NCBI GenBank assembly: GCA_025359445.1
Contig: JANYGB010000049.1
Location: 49,386-113,385, forward strand
Source of the DNA: Sphingomonadaceae bacterium
GTDB lineage: Bacteria; Pseudomonadota; Alphaproteobacteria; Sphingomonadales; Sphingomonadaceae
Reading direction: 5' to 3'
Length of the DNA: 64,000 nucleotides
The notes below the pieces were generated by a model. The model searched no databases. It was not told the origin of the DNA and saw only the letters and a program-made list of their open reading frames with translations. Shown in pieces: positions 11,410-23,508 of the stretch (its first letter is position 1; each line of letters opens with the position of its first letter). Made by a program: the position numbers and the translations under genes.

Positions 11410-11698
11410 CGAAATCTTCTCCTTCACAGGCGGCCTGCACGAGGCTTGTATACCCCGTGCTGAACGCCGCAATCCTCAGTTTCGCCATAGGCGCGGGCGC
11501 GCCCTCTTGGCAACAGGAGAGCGCGCTAGAGCCGGGCGGGTGAACTGTGTTTGAATAGCTGTGCGGCCAAGCGTTCAGTATCGCCGCTGAAGTGTGGAAA
11601 ACCGGACGTGCGCTGTGTCTTTTGGTGGTCTTGTCGGCCCCCTTGGCCTAGAGCGTATCTGACCCAAATTCCATCAGCGATGAAGTGAACCCGAGCGC
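11410..11698. other. 289-base divergent intergenic region upstream of gyrA
   Basis: It separates the minus-strand TPR-like gene from gyrA and should hold the promoters of both. Apart from the ribosome-binding site of the minus gene (GGAGAAG near 11417-11423) I see no palindrome, SOS box, hairpin with T-run or plausible small gene in it. Confidence 0.4.
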
Positions 11699-14445
<2,747 letters not shown>

Positions 14446-14449
<4 letters not shown>

Positions 14450-15291
14450 CCTTGCGGGTTGAGCCCTCTGGTGGCGCATGCGGGGCGCGCGTCACCGGGC
14501 TCGACCTGTCGCAGCCGCTGGATGCGGATACAGTGCAGGCAGTGCGGCAAGCCTGGCTTGAGCACCACTTCCTCGCCTTCCCCGATCAGCGGATCAATGA
14601 TGACCAGCTTGAACGGTTCACGCTCTACTTCGGTCAGTATGGCGATGATCCGTTCTTCGCGCCCATCGCCGGCCGCAAGCACATCGCCGCGATCCGGCGT
14701 GAGGCGGACGAGCAATCGCCGCTGTTTGCCGAAAACTGGCATACCGACTGGAGCTTTCAAGCGCGTCCGCCTTCGGGAACCTGCCTCAATGCCGTGGATA
14801 TTCCGCCGATGGGCGGCGATACCCTCTACGCTAATCAGCACATGGCATGGGACGCGCTTGACCCAGCGCGGCAAGCCCTATTGGCCCGGCTTGTCGCGGT
14901 CCATTCCGCGCGCCTCGCCTATGCGCCTGATGGCAGCTATGGCAACAAGGACAAGGGCCGTAGCATGGACATCCGCCCGAGCACTGCGGCGCTGGCGACC
15001 CAGACTCATCCGCTGGTCCCCGCGCATCCGGAAACCGGTCGACGCGGCTTCTATTCGACGCTGGGCTACATCGTCGGGATCGAAGGCATGGCCGACAGCG
15101 AAGCGATCCCGCTGCTGCTGGAACTGCAGAAGTGGCAGGGCGACGAACGCTTCGTCTATCGCCACCGCTGGGAACCGGGCATGCTGGTGATGTGGGACAA
15201 CCGCTCGGTCCTGCACAAGGCGACCGGCGGCTATGAAGGCCACCGCCGCGAACTGCACCGCACTACGATTGCGGCGTGGGATGGCTCCTGA
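14446..15291 (+). CDS. TauD/TfdA-family Fe(II)/2-oxoglutarate dioxygenase
   Basis: Non-haem iron dioxygenase of 281 residues. The iron-binding facial triad is visible as His99 and Asp101 in NWHTDWSF and His257 in SVLHKATGGY. The 2-oxoglutarate-binding arginine is likely in the HRRELHR segment (268-272). The family includes taurine, 2,4-D and other oxygenases, and the substrate cannot be read from sequence. It is translationally coupled to gyrA by an ATGA overlap. Its end overlaps the convergent YhhN-type gene by 29 bases. Confidence 0.88.
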
Positions 15292-15925
15292 GCGAACCGA
15301 TCACCCCGGTGCAGATCATGAACTGCCCGAAATAATACACTGGCCAGATCAGCAGTCCGGGTAGCATGCTGTTTGCCAGCGGGCCAAAGCGCCCGAAGAT
15401 CAGGAGATCCGAGGCTAGAAACATCATGGCACCAATGCCGGTACGATAACGCGGGAACCGGCTCGTCCAAGCGCTGGCTGCCATGCCCGAGACGAAGAAC
15501 GCATAGATCGCTGTTGCAGTTTGTTGGGCGGGCGGGCTGCACATGGCGGCAACGAACACGCTAACCGGAACGACCAGCGAAGCCAGCAAGCGCTGGCTGA
15601 ACGTTATGTTCGGCCGCCAGTTGCGCAGGTAAAGCCACATCGCCGCGACATGTCCGAGCAAGAATGCCGCCCCGCCCGCTGTCTGATCCCATTCGAGCAG
15701 CATGTCGCCTGCCGCACCGAGCGCCATTACCAGCGCGATAAGCAACACGCCGGGATTGCGGGGTTGGAGCAAGGCCCAGCCCGCAAGCAACGCCACGCCC
15801 GCGCCTTTCCACAGCACGAAACCGGCCGCCGGCAATGCCGCATCCTTGACGAAATAGAAGCTGATCCCCGCCAGCAGGCTAGCCAGCAGCCATGCCCGGT
15901 GCTCGATCGGCGCGCGTTCCGGCAT
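15263..15925 (-). CDS. YhhN/TMEM86-family membrane protein (lysoplasmalogenase-like)
   Basis: An integral inner-membrane protein of 220 residues with about eight membrane segments. Family signatures are [21 protein letters not shown] and [11 protein letters not shown]. Animal TMEM86 and Legionella homologues are lysoplasmalogenases; the activity here is inferred from family only. The start at 15925 is preferred because a strong AGGGGAGGA precedes it; the open frame extends to 15961. It is divergent from trmFO. Confidence 0.85.
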   Translation of the reverse strand: MPERAPIEHRAWLLASLLAGISFYFVKDAALPAAGFVLWKGAGVALLAGWALLQPRNPGVLLIALVMALGAAGDMLLEWDQTAGGAAFLLGHVAAMWLYLRNWRPNITFSQRLLASLVVPVSVFVAAMCSPPAQQTATAIYAFFVSGMAASAWTSRFPRYRTGIGAMMFLASDLLIFGRFGPLANSMLPGLLIWPVYYFGQFMICTGVIGSLRSHPTPQS

Positions 15926-15990
15926 CGAAAATCCTCCCCTGCCGCTGCTTGGCGTTTCCATTTGCAGCGCGCAAGGCTAGGCGAACCGCA

Positions 15991-17361
15991 ATGACTTACG
16001 ATGTGCACATTATCGGCGGCGGGCTCGCGGGGAGCGAGGCAGCGTGGCAGCTCGCGCGGCGCGGGCTGAGGGTCCGGCTGTCCGAAATGCGCGGGGGCGG
16101 CGATATGACCCCGGCGCATCAAGGCACGGGCCTCGCCGAACTGGTCTGCTCGAACAGCTTCCGCTCTGACGATCACGAGAAGAATGCGGTCGGACTGCTC
16201 CATCACGAAATGCGCGGGCTCGATTCGCTGGTGATGGCAGCGGCGGCGCAGGCGCAAGTTCCGGCTGGATCCGCGTTGGCAGTCGACCGCGAGGTGTTTT
16301 CGGCAGCAGTCGAAGCGGCACTGGCGACTCAACCCACACTGACTGTGGTGCGCGAGCGGATCCACGCGCTACCCGAGGCTGGCCTCACCATCGTCGCCAC
16401 CGGGCCGCTCACTTCGGGGGCGCTGGCCGAAAGCATCGCCGCGGCGACCGGCGCCGACAGCCTCGCCTTTTTCGATGCAATCGCGCCGATCGTCCATCGA
16501 GATTCCATAAACATGGACATCTGCTGGATGGCCGCGCGGTGGGACAAGAATTCGGACAGCTCGATCGCTCTGGGCGGCGATGGCAAGGATTACATCAACT
16601 GCCCGATGACCCGCGAGCAATACGCAGCGTTCCATCAAGGTTTGCTCGACGGCGAGAAGACCGAGTTCAAGGAATGGGAAACCAACACGCCCTATTTCGA
16701 AGGTTGTATGCCGATCGAAGTGATGGCCTCGCGCGGGCTCGAAACTTTGCGGTTCGGGCCAATGAAGCCCGTCGGCCTCGACAACCCGCACTGGGCAACG
16801 CTGGAGCATCCGACCGGGCGCTGGCCGCACGCGGTGGTCCAGCTGCGCCAGGACAACAAGCTGGGCACTCTGTGGAACATCGTGGGCTTCCAGACCAAGC
16901 TTAAGCACGCCGAGCAGGTCCGCCTGTTCCGCACCATTCCTGGGCTGGAGAATGCCGAATTTGCGCGGCTCGGTGGGTTGCACCGCAATACGTTCCTCAA
17001 CTCGCCGGTGCTGCTTGATCGGCAATTACGGCTCAAGACCGCGCCGCACATCCGCTTTGCCGGACAGATCACAGGGTGCGAAGGTTACGTCGAAAGTGCG
17101 GCGATCGGCTTACTCACCGGGCTGATGAGCGCGGCTGAACTGGCTGGCACGGCATGGACCGCGCCGCCCGCAACCACCGCGCTGGGCGCGCTGCTGTCCC
17201 ACATCACCGGCGATGCGGTGGCGGAGACTTATCAACCGATGAACATCAACTTCGGGCTGTTCCCTCCCCCCGAAGCATCTGTGAAAAAGAAGCAGCGCAA
17301 GGAAGCGTACACCGAGCGGGCCAAAGCCGACCTGACAGTCTGGACATCCGAAATGGTGTAA
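15991..17361 (+). CDS. trmFO: Methylenetetrahydrofolate-tRNA-(uracil-5-)-methyltransferase TrmFO
   Basis: Folate- and FAD-dependent enzyme that makes ribothymidine 54 in tRNA. The 456-residue protein begins with the Rossmann FAD motif [18 protein letters not shown]. It contains [47 protein letters not shown] and NINFGLFPP, all typical of the family. The ATG at 15991 puts the FAD motif at residue 5, as in homologues; the open frame upstream (to 15892) lies over the divergent YhhN start. Confidence 0.96.
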   Translation: MTYDVHIIGGGLAGSEAAWQLARRGLRVRLSEMRGGGDMTPAHQGTGLAELVCSNSFRSDDHEKNAVGLLHHEMRGLDSLVMAAAAQAQVPAGSALAVDREVFSAAVEAALATQPTLTVVRERIHALPEAGLTIVATGPLTSGALAESIAAATGADSLAFFDAIAPIVHRDSINMDICWMAARWDKNSDSSIALGGDGKDYINCPMTREQYAAFHQGLLDGEKTEFKEWETNTPYFEGCMPIEVMASRGLETLRFGPMKPVGLDNPHWATLEHPTGRWPHAVVQLRQDNKLGTLWNIVGFQTKLKHAEQVRLFRTIPGLENAEFARLGGLHRNTFLNSPVLLDRQLRLKTAPHIRFAGQITGCEGYVESAAIGLLTGLMSAAELAGTAWTAPPATTALGALLSHITGDAVAETYQPMNINFGLFPPPEASVKKKQRKEAYTERAKADLTVWTSEMV

Positions 17362-17477
17362 CTCGTTACCGGTTTCTTAACGGGCAGCCAACAAGGCGCA
17401 TCTCTACAAGTTAACACCTCCAAAATCCCATAAAGGCCCCGGCAGTGGGTCGCAGCACTGACAATGGAGGGACTACC

Positions 17478-18223
17478 ATGAGGAAAATTGCAACACTTGC
17501 GGCGCTGGCTTTGACTGCCGCTGCAACGCCTGCCTTGGCGGATGATGCCGATGCCACCTGGACTGGCGCTTATATCGGAATCAGCGGAGGCTATACCGAA
17601 ACCAAATCCGATCAGACGGTTGTTTTGGGCGGAAACTGGTCAACCGAGGCCGCGACGCTGCAATCCCGCGTCGTTTCCGATTACGCTACCGCCAGCCGGG
17701 TCAAAGATATCAACTACGGCGGGCAGATCGGATATAATGTCCAAGCCGGCAGCAGCCTCGTCATTGGCTTGAAGCGGATGTCAGCGCGCTTTCGGGTAAG
17801 AACTCGCAAACCCGCACGTCGGCCGGGAGCCCGATCTATACGATCGCCAACTCGTTCGATCCCAAGGTCACCTATAGCATCAAGGGTAAGCTCGGCTTTG
17901 CCGCAGGCAACACGCTGTTTTATGCCACTGGCGGCTGGGGCTGGACGCAGGCTGACCTTGCCACCGACATCACTTCGAATGGCGGCTATCACAAGGCCAG
18001 TTCATTCAGCCACACTTTCAGCGGCTATGAAGTCGGTGGCGGGGTGGAGCATCGCTTTGGCAGAAATCTGTCGTTGCGGCTGGAATATGTCTACGCCGAC
18101 CATGGCGACGTGACCTATGCCACGAGCTATGTCACCGGCAGTTCGTTCCTGACGCCTGCGTACTGCCGGGCGGGTATCAACACCCGCACTTCGCCTTCTT
18201 TGCATCCTTGGGCTTGGTGGTAG
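17478..18223 (+). pseudogene. Outer-membrane beta-barrel (opacity-type) protein gene, frameshifted and 3'-truncated
   Basis: A signal peptide (MRKIATLAALALTAAATPALA) is followed by porin-like sequence (WTGAYIGISGGYTETKSD, YGGQIGYNVQAGSSLVIGL). At about 17770 one base is missing. Reading on in the next frame from GAA at 17771 restores family sequence: EADVSALSGKNSQTRTSAGS, KGKLGFAAGNTLFYATGGWG, GYEVGGGVEHRFGRNLSLRL, EYVYADHGDVTYATSYVTG. The shifted frame then runs to TAG at 18221-18223, but the last part (TSPSLHPWAWW) lacks the terminal aromatic beta-strand needed for outer-membrane assembly. The distal end overlaps the convergent EF-hand gene. GGAGGG precedes the ATG. It could be a sequencing error at the first site, but the missing terminal strand is a second defect. 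Confidence 0.8.
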
Positions 18224-18647
18224 CAAACTCCGGCCGGGTCAGGCTGCCATTCCCATCACTGTCAGCCTTTTTGAAGCGGTTGGAACTAACCACCGACCAC
18301 TCCTCAAAGCTGAGCAGATTGTTGTGATCGGCATCGAGTTTGCGGAACATGGCGACGCGCGGCTGCAGCGCCTCAACCCGCGTGATCAGGTTGTCGCGGT
18401 TGCGATCGAGCCGGTTGAAGCGCTTTTCCTCGCGGGTTGCGGCGGTCATGCCGGGCAATGTTGCACCTTGCATTCCGTCACCGTCTTCGCCGGGTAATTC
18501 TTCCAGCGGCAGGCCGGTCGCTTCAGCCTCGGACACTTGTTGCGGCGGCGGCGCGGCGGCATTGACCGAGGCTTTGCCTTGCCACCAGAACAACCCGGCC
18601 CCCGCAAGCAACAGCGCCGAAACCGCACCCAAAATCATTCGGTTCAT
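18177..18647 (-). CDS. EF-hand calcium-binding protein, membrane-anchored or secreted
   Basis: The 156-residue product has an N-terminal hydrophobic segment (LGAVSALLLAGAGLFWW) that is a signal or anchor, then a Pro/Glu-rich linker. Three EF-hand loops follow at residues 81-92 (DRNRDNLITRVE), 105-116 (DADHNNLLSFEE) and 129-140 (DSDGNGSLTRPE). It ends in KKAKCGC. It probably binds calcium in the periplasm. The start at 18647 follows GGAGGGGGCC. It lies 31 bases downstream of the squalene/phytoene-synthase-like gene on the same strand. The last 47 bases overlap the broken porin gene. Confidence 0.85.
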   Translation of the reverse strand: MNRMILGAVSALLLAGAGLFWWQGKASVNAAAPPPQQVSEAEATGLPLEELPGEDGDGMQGATLPGMTAATREEKRFNRLDRNRDNLITRVEALQPRVAMFRKLDADHNNLLSFEEWSVVSSNRFKKADSDGNGSLTRPEFATTKPKDAKKAKCGC

Positions 18648-18678
18648 CAGGCCCCCTCCAATAATGCCCAAGTCTAGC

Positions 18679-19308
18679 TCAAATACCCAGCAAGCCAAGC
18701 CCAACCGCGCGAATGGCTGCTATTGGTCCGGATAGCAGCGGTCCCTGGCCGCGATTCCGGGCGGCAAGTCCGTAGAGCACCTGCAACGGCCGAAGTTCGC
18801 GTGGCAGTCTGACCGGCCGCCAAGCAAAGTCCACCGGTTCTGCCAATGCTGCACCAATGTCTGCCAGCGCCCAGCCCTGAGCTGCTTGTGCGGTATCATC
18901 AGCAGCCAGCCCCAACCGCTTGGCCAAGCTCACGCAGGCCCGCGCGCGTTCTCCGGCAAACTCCAACGCAGCGTCAGGCTGGATCGGTCCGGCGCCCAAA
19001 ACTAGCTTCCAGCCATTGACGAGCGCGCCAAGGCAGGCTGCATCATCACCCCAATCCTCCAGCAACGCGAGCAGCGGTTCACCCCGCCGGCGTTCGGCTT
19101 GCGGCTTGGCCAGTTCATCCCGCCACCACGCCAGCTTGATCTGCGTGAGCATGGGTTCAGCCGCCTTGTGCACGGTTGTGCCGAGCCGGGCATCGAGCGC
19201 AAACAACCCCAGCCACAACCGGCGCGCGCGCAGCGGTGCATAAGCCAGGGCGAGCCGTCGCTCGACCGGCAGGCTGGCGAGAAATTCAGCATCGTGCATC
19301 GCCGCCAT
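18679..19308 (-). CDS. Squalene/phytoene synthase-like protein (NDUFAF6-like)
   Basis: A 209-residue protein resembling the N-terminal half of the squalene/phytoene synthase fold (RRLALAYAPLRARRLWLGLF, then EPMLTQIKLAWWRDEL). It lacks the aspartate-rich DXXXD motifs that bind prenyl diphosphate, so it is unlikely to be a prenyl-condensing enzyme. Mitochondrial relatives (NDUFAF6) act in complex I assembly; a similar role here is inference. It shares an operon with the downstream EF-hand gene. The start could also be the second ATG at 19299. Confidence 0.7.
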   Translation of the reverse strand: MAAMHDAEFLASLPVERRLALAYAPLRARRLWLGLFALDARLGTTVHKAAEPMLTQIKLAWWRDELAKPQAERRRGEPLLALLEDWGDDAACLGALVNGWKLVLGAGPIQPDAALEFAGERARACVSLAKRLGLAADDTAQAAQGWALADIGAALAEPVDFAWRPVRLPRELRPLQVLYGLAARNRGQGPLLSGPIAAIRAVGLGLLGI

Positions 19309-19445
19309 GCTTAGCCCAGTCGCCTCCGGTTGTAACGCGCCGCTCCGCTAATTGCCTGCGCAACGGTTCATTAACCCTGATGCTTGAGAGGACAGGAACC
19401 AAGACTGCGTATTTGCAAGGTGTTCTGGAATTAATTGGGGGCACC

Positions 19446-21182
19446 ATGCTCGGCACGATTCGGCGCATTCTTGCGGACCTGCGCGACAACAAAAGCGGCA
19501 ATGCCATCTTGCTGGTGGCGCTGGGGATGCCGGTTCTGATCGGCACCTCGGGGCTTGCGGTGGATAGCGCGCAGTACTACATGTGGAAGCGTGATTTGCA
19601 GTTTGCGGTGGATTCTGCCGCTTTGGCCGGAGCCTGGGCGCGGACAACGACAGCTACGCAATCAACCTATCAGGCGCGCGCTCTTCAAGAATACAACGCC
19701 AACGTGCAGGTTACAGATTCGTTTGATACCGGGCCAACCACCACGCTGGGTGTTTACGATTCGGCGACAAACGCGTTCACTGCAACCAATACCAGCCCGA
19801 ATGCCGTTCAGGTAGTGGCATCGGCAACCAAGACATTGCCATTCTCGAACATTATCACAGGGCGATCGACGACTGTCCGCGTGGAGGCAACCGCCAGCGC
19901 CGTGCCCGCCGGTGTCACAGTAACGAACACGACAACGCTGAACGTTCTGACGGCCTGCATGATTGCGCTGGATCCCAGCGTGCGCGGCGCGTTTACGATT
20001 GGCGGTACGGCGTCGGGTACCGTCGGTTGCGGCGGCGCTGCGCTGTCCACCGATCCTTCGGCAGCAATCCGGGAAAACGGCAACCCAAGCGCGACGTTCG
20101 GGCAGCTTGTTGCAGGCGGCGGGATCGAGATCAGCCTGCTTAACAACGTTGGCAACGATCCGCTCAAGCTGAAATCCAATACGGTCGGGCTGACCGATCC
20201 CTTGGCCGGCATCACGCAACCAACCGGTAACGGCATTGCGCGGACCTATTCGTGCCCGACAGTTTCGGCTGGGAGCCCCGCCGTGACGACCTATACTGCG
20301 ACGCAAAAACTGCGCACAGTGACCACCTACATCTACAAAAAAGGCAACACATCGGCAGGTGCGGCGGTTATCACTCCCACATACTCGGGAACGGGCTTTC
20401 TGGCCAACAGCGATGATAATCCCGGTGTCACCACCAGCGTCAGCCGGACAACCTCGGCATATACCGCCGGTGGACCAACCCAAGTCGGCCCGGCCGCAGG
20501 CTCTGCAGTCAGCGTCTCAGGTAGTGGTAACGGCACCATCTGGCGTTTCCCAACGACCACGACTTACACCACGATTTCAAATGTCGGTTCCTCAACGGTT
20601 GCTGCTGTGCCAGCAAACGACGGCATCGCGCGTCCGCTGCCGGGCACATATTCGAGCATCTCAATCGCCTGTCAGACCATTTTCCAGCCTGGCATCTTTG
20701 TGATCACCGGCTCGATCGACTTCAGCAACAACAAGACCGTTAGCGGCACGGATGTCATGTTTGTGATGACCACCGCCAACAATATCAGCAACATCAATTC
20801 GAACACAAACCTATCGTTTTCCGGGATCACCGCAAATACCTTGATGACGACATACGGTTACAACGCAACCAATGCGGCCAAAATGGCGACCATGTTGTTT
20901 TACGATACGTTGTCGACTGACCAGATCAAGTTCAACGGTAATTCCACCACGAACTTTAACGGCGTGATCTACACACCCAACCGGCCACTGTGGTTCAACG
21001 GGACTTCGGCCGTCTCTGGTGCCTGCATGAAACTGGTTGCCAGGACCCTTATGCTCGATGGTACAACCAACCTAAGCAGTTTTTGCAATCCCACTGGCAG
21101 CAGTGCGCTGGAAGTCCGCCCGCAGATCATCACAACCACGACCACCGCGGGCGCTGTGGCCAGCGTTAAGTTGGTGGGATGA
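19446..21182 (+). CDS. TadG-like pilus-associated protein, large
   Basis: First gene of a five-gene TadE/TadG-type cluster. The 578-residue protein has the TadG-type N-terminus: a short basic cytoplasmic stretch, GNAILLVALGMPVLIGTSG as single membrane segment, then LAVDSAQYYMWKRDLQFAVD and SAALAGAWA. The rest is a Thr/Ser/Asn/Gly-rich extracytoplasmic domain with several cysteines, suggesting a beta-rich surface domain. The ATG at 19446 follows GGGGG. The open frame upstream to 19176 overlaps the opposite-strand gene and is not credible. It ends in an ATGA overlap with the next gene. Codon use in the Thr/Asn-rich part is less GC-rich than in neighbours. Confidence 0.82.
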   Translation: MLGTIRRILADLRDNKSGNAILLVALGMPVLIGTSGLAVDSAQYYMWKRDLQFAVDSAALAGAWARTTTATQSTYQARALQEYNANVQVTDSFDTGPTTTLGVYDSATNAFTATNTSPNAVQVVASATKTLPFSNIITGRSTTVRVEATASAVPAGVTVTNTTTLNVLTACMIALDPSVRGAFTIGGTASGTVGCGGAALSTDPSAAIRENGNPSATFGQLVAGGGIEISLLNNVGNDPLKLKSNTVGLTDPLAGITQPTGNGIARTYSCPTVSAGSPAVTTYTATQKLRTVTTYIYKKGNTSAGAAVITPTYSGTGFLANSDDNPGVTTSVSRTTSAYTAGGPTQVGPAAGSAVSVSGSGNGTIWRFPTTTTYTTISNVGSSTVAAVPANDGIARPLPGTYSSISIACQTIFQPGIFVITGSIDFSNNKTVSGTDVMFVMTTANNISNINSNTNLSFSGITANTLMTTYGYNATNAAKMATMLFYDTLSTDQIKFNGNSTTNFNGVIYTPNRPLWFNGTSAVSGACMKLVARTLMLDGTTNLSSFCNPTGSSALEVRPQIITTTTTAGAVASVKLVG

Positions 21183-21658
21183 TGCGCATTCTCAAACAAC
21201 TATGCACAGATCAGCGCGGGACAATGGTGATCGAAACCGCGATCGTCGCCCCCGTGCTGGTTCTAATGAGCCTGGGTGCCTTTCAGGTCAGCTCACTGGT
21301 CGCCCGGCAAAGCGAGCTTGACAGTGCGGCGGCCGAAGGCGGGGCAATCGCCATCGCATCGCCGCCCAACACCGATGCCAAGCGGACAACGCTGCAGCAA
21401 GTGATCGCAACGTCGCTTACTCCGGCGGCACCAGCGGTAAACAATGTAACCGTGACCGTGACCGGCGCGTACCGCTGCAATTCAGCGACGGCCTACGTGA
21501 CGGCTTCAACCTCTTGTACGAGCGGGGTGATCTCCAATTTCGTCAAGATCTATATCACCGACACTTACACCCCGGCTTGGGTGGAATACGGGATCGGCAG
21601 CAACATTACCTATCGCACGACGCGCTATGTCGAATATTCGCAATCGGATGTGCCATGA
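21179..21658 (+). CDS. TadE-like minor pilin protein
   Basis: A 159-residue protein with a prepilin-like N-terminus: RGTMVIETAIVAPVLVLMSL, containing the conserved glutamate (IE) of TadE-type pseudopilins, then one membrane helix. The extracytoplasmic domain has two cysteines about 12 residues apart (YRCNSAT, STSCTSG). It overlaps both neighbours by four bases. In the Tad system such proteins are processed by a dedicated prepilin peptidase and help pilus biogenesis; no peptidase gene is in this window. Confidence 0.82.
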   Translation: MMRILKQLCTDQRGTMVIETAIVAPVLVLMSLGAFQVSSLVARQSELDSAAAEGGAIAIASPPNTDAKRTTLQQVIATSLTPAAPAVNNVTVTVTGAYRCNSATAYVTASTSCTSGVISNFVKIYITDTYTPAWVEYGIGSNITYRTTRYVEYSQSDVP

Positions 21659-22098
21659 TGAAAAAGCTTGTCACGAGGCTTCTGCCTGACCAGACGGCAT
21701 CGGCAGCCGTTGAATTTGCGCTGATCGGCCCGATTTTCCTCGGGATGTTCCTGGGCGTGATGCAGGTCGGCATCGGCATGCAGAATTACAATGCGCTGCG
21801 CAGCATCTCTGCTGATACGGCGCGGTGGGCTGTGACGAATTACCAAGCCGGCGATCAGAAAACGGCGATCCAGATACAGCAACAGGCAACCGACCTGGCC
21901 GCAGCGGCGCCTTACGGATTGGAAGCAGGGCGCTTTGTTTCGTTCGTCGCCGACTCGAGCGTGATCACACAACGGGTCGCTGGCGCAACGGAATTCAGAA
22001 TCACGCTAACATATCGTGTGCGCACGTTGCTCGGTGTGATCGGCGTTGGCGAGATTCCGCTGAGCTACTCTCGGCCGATTTTCGTCATCCCGTCCTGA
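21655..22098 (+). CDS. TadE-like minor pilin protein
   Basis: A 147-residue product starting MMKKLVTRLLPDQTA. It has the TadE hallmark SAAVEFALIGPIFLGMFLGV with glutamate next to the hydrophobic helix. The domain after the helix (QNYNALRSISADTARWAV) is typical of TadE. The start is the ATGATG straddling the previous stop; an earlier in-frame extension is not credible. It is the third gene of the cluster. Confidence 0.85.
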   Translation: MMKKLVTRLLPDQTASAAVEFALIGPIFLGMFLGVMQVGIGMQNYNALRSISADTARWAVTNYQAGDQKTAIQIQQQATDLAAAAPYGLEAGRFVSFVADSSVITQRVAGATEFRITLTYRVRTLLGVIGVGEIPLSYSRPIFVIPS

Positions 22099-22106
22099 TC
22101 GGCGGG

Positions 22107-22136
22107 TTAACCGCATAGCGTCAACAAATTAACCAT
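22107..22136 (+). promoter_or_regulatory. Possible CtrA-type sites upstream of the fourth tad-like gene
   Basis: In the 106-base gap before the gene at 22205, TTAACC occurs at 22107-22112 and TTAACCAT at 22129-22136. TTAACCAT resembles a half-site motif bound by the cell-cycle regulator CtrA in alphaproteobacteria. The canonical TTAA-N7-TTAA spacing is not present. Short motifs arise by chance, so this is only a candidate. Confidence 0.25.
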
Positions 22137-22204
22137 GCCCGTTTGTCACCGGGTTACGCCGCTGCGCTATGGCATAGGGGAATATTCGGGACTGAACTCT
22201 GCCT

Positions 22205-22819
22205 GTGACGCTTCGCACTGCCATAATCTGGACCAAGTCGGTGCTGCGTGACGAACGCGGTGTGTCGATCATCGAATTTGCGCTGATTGCACCGGTGCTG
22301 TTGCTGATGCTGATGGGCCTGCTCGACTTGGCCTTCAACATGTACACCACCGAAATGCTGCAAGGCGCGATTCAGAGCGCGGCGCGCAATTCGACCATCG
22401 AAGGCGCGAGCGGCAACGACGCGCAGCTTGATGGGATCGTCACCACTGCGGTCCGCCCGGTGTCACCTTCGGCCACGCTTACTTTCAATCGCCGCGCTTA
22501 TAGCAGCTTCACCGAAGCGGGTCGGCCTGAAGATTACACCGACGTCGACAAGGACGGAACCTGCAATCACGGCGAGCCTTTTGAGGATGCCAACGGCAAC
22601 GGGGCGTGGGATCTGGATCGCGGCAAGGCGGGTTTTGGCGGCGCACGCGATGCGGTGCTGTACACGGTCACGGTCAATTATCAGCGCCCCTTCCCGGTCG
22701 CCGGGTTTATCCCGGGTCAGACCAAGAACTTCACGTTGAGCGCCGTGACTGTGCTGCGCAACCAGCCATACGGGCAGCAATCGGTAAATCCGGTACCCGC
22801 AACTGGGAATTGCACATGA
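22205..22819 (+). CDS. TadE-like protein with an acidic calcium-binding-like insert
   Basis: A 204-residue product, GTG start, with the TadE N-terminus RGVSIIEFALIAPVLLLMLM. About residues 115-145 hold an Asp/Asn/Gly-rich stretch, DVDKDGTCNHGEPF followed by EDANGNGAWDLDRG, resembling calcium-binding thrombospondin/dockerin-type loops. It overlaps the next gene by four bases and is separated from the previous gene by 106 bases, so it may begin a second transcript. Confidence 0.82.
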   Translation: MTLRTAIIWTKSVLRDERGVSIIEFALIAPVLLLMLMGLLDLAFNMYTTEMLQGAIQSAARNSTIEGASGNDAQLDGIVTTAVRPVSPSATLTFNRRAYSSFTEAGRPEDYTDVDKDGTCNHGEPFEDANGNGAWDLDRGKAGFGGARDAVLYTVTVNYQRPFPVAGFIPGQTKNFTLSAVTVLRNQPYGQQSVNPVPATGNCT

Positions 22820-23505
22820 CCTTCATGGCCCGCCTGCGCGATCTCCGGCGCAACCGTTCGGGTGCTGCCATGGTGGAGTTCGCCATGGGTGCGCCGCTGT
22901 TGCTGACTGCGGGCTTGTGGGGTGCCGAAGAAGCAAATTACGCGCTGGTTAACATGAAGGTCAGCCAGTTGACCGAGCATATCGCCGACAATGCGAGCCG
23001 GATCGGCGATACCAGCACCTTGCAAAATCGCCGGATTTACGAAAGCGATATCAATGATGTGATTTATGGCGCGCAGGTCCAGGGCGGCAAGCTGGGATTT
23101 TATGACCACGGCCGGGTGCTGATCTCCAGCCTCGAGGTCGATGCAACGAGCGGCAACCAATACATCCATTGGCAGCGCTGCCGCGGGCTTAAAACTTACG
23201 CTGCCGCCTATGGCCGGGAAGGCGATGCCCTCGGCAACATCGGGATGGGACCGGCCGGCCAAGAGGTTGTCGCGCAGCCCGGCGATGCGGTGATCTTTGT
23301 TGAGGTGAGTTACACTTACCAACCGCTCATATCGGCGCAGTTTCTCGGCAGCCTCGACATCACATCGATTGCTTCGTTCACCGTGCGCGACAACCGCGAC
23401 CTTAGCCAGATCTACCAGCGCGATGCAGGCTCGCCCGATCCGGTACAGACCTGTAACCTACACACCGGCAACGCCAAAATCACCACCGACGGGACTTTTG
23501 GCTAG
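22816..23505 (+). CDS. TadE-like protein
   Basis: A 229-residue product starting MTFMARLRDLRRNRSGAA and continuing MVEFAMGAPLLLTAGLWGAE, again a TadE-type charged N-terminus with glutamate ahead of the membrane helix. The extracytoplasmic part has two cysteines (QRCRG, QTCNL) and no domain I recognise. The start is the ATGA overlapping the previous stop; the longer open frame from 22606 is a different-frame artefact. It is the last gene of the cluster and converges on pdhB with three bases between. Confidence 0.82.
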   Translation: MTFMARLRDLRRNRSGAAMVEFAMGAPLLLTAGLWGAEEANYALVNMKVSQLTEHIADNASRIGDTSTLQNRRIYESDINDVIYGAQVQGGKLGFYDHGRVLISSLEVDATSGNQYIHWQRCRGLKTYAAAYGREGDALGNIGMGPAGQEVVAQPGDAVIFVEVSYTYQPLISAQFLGSLDITSIASFTVRDNRDLSQIYQRDAGSPDPVQTCNLHTGNAKITTDGTFG

Positions 23506-23508
23506 GTT

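Noticed and set aside
19176..19445. Upstream extension of the TadG-like gene
   Set aside because: It is antisense to the squalene/phytoene-synthase-like gene, and the TadG N-terminus begins at 19446 after a GGGGG ribosome-binding site.
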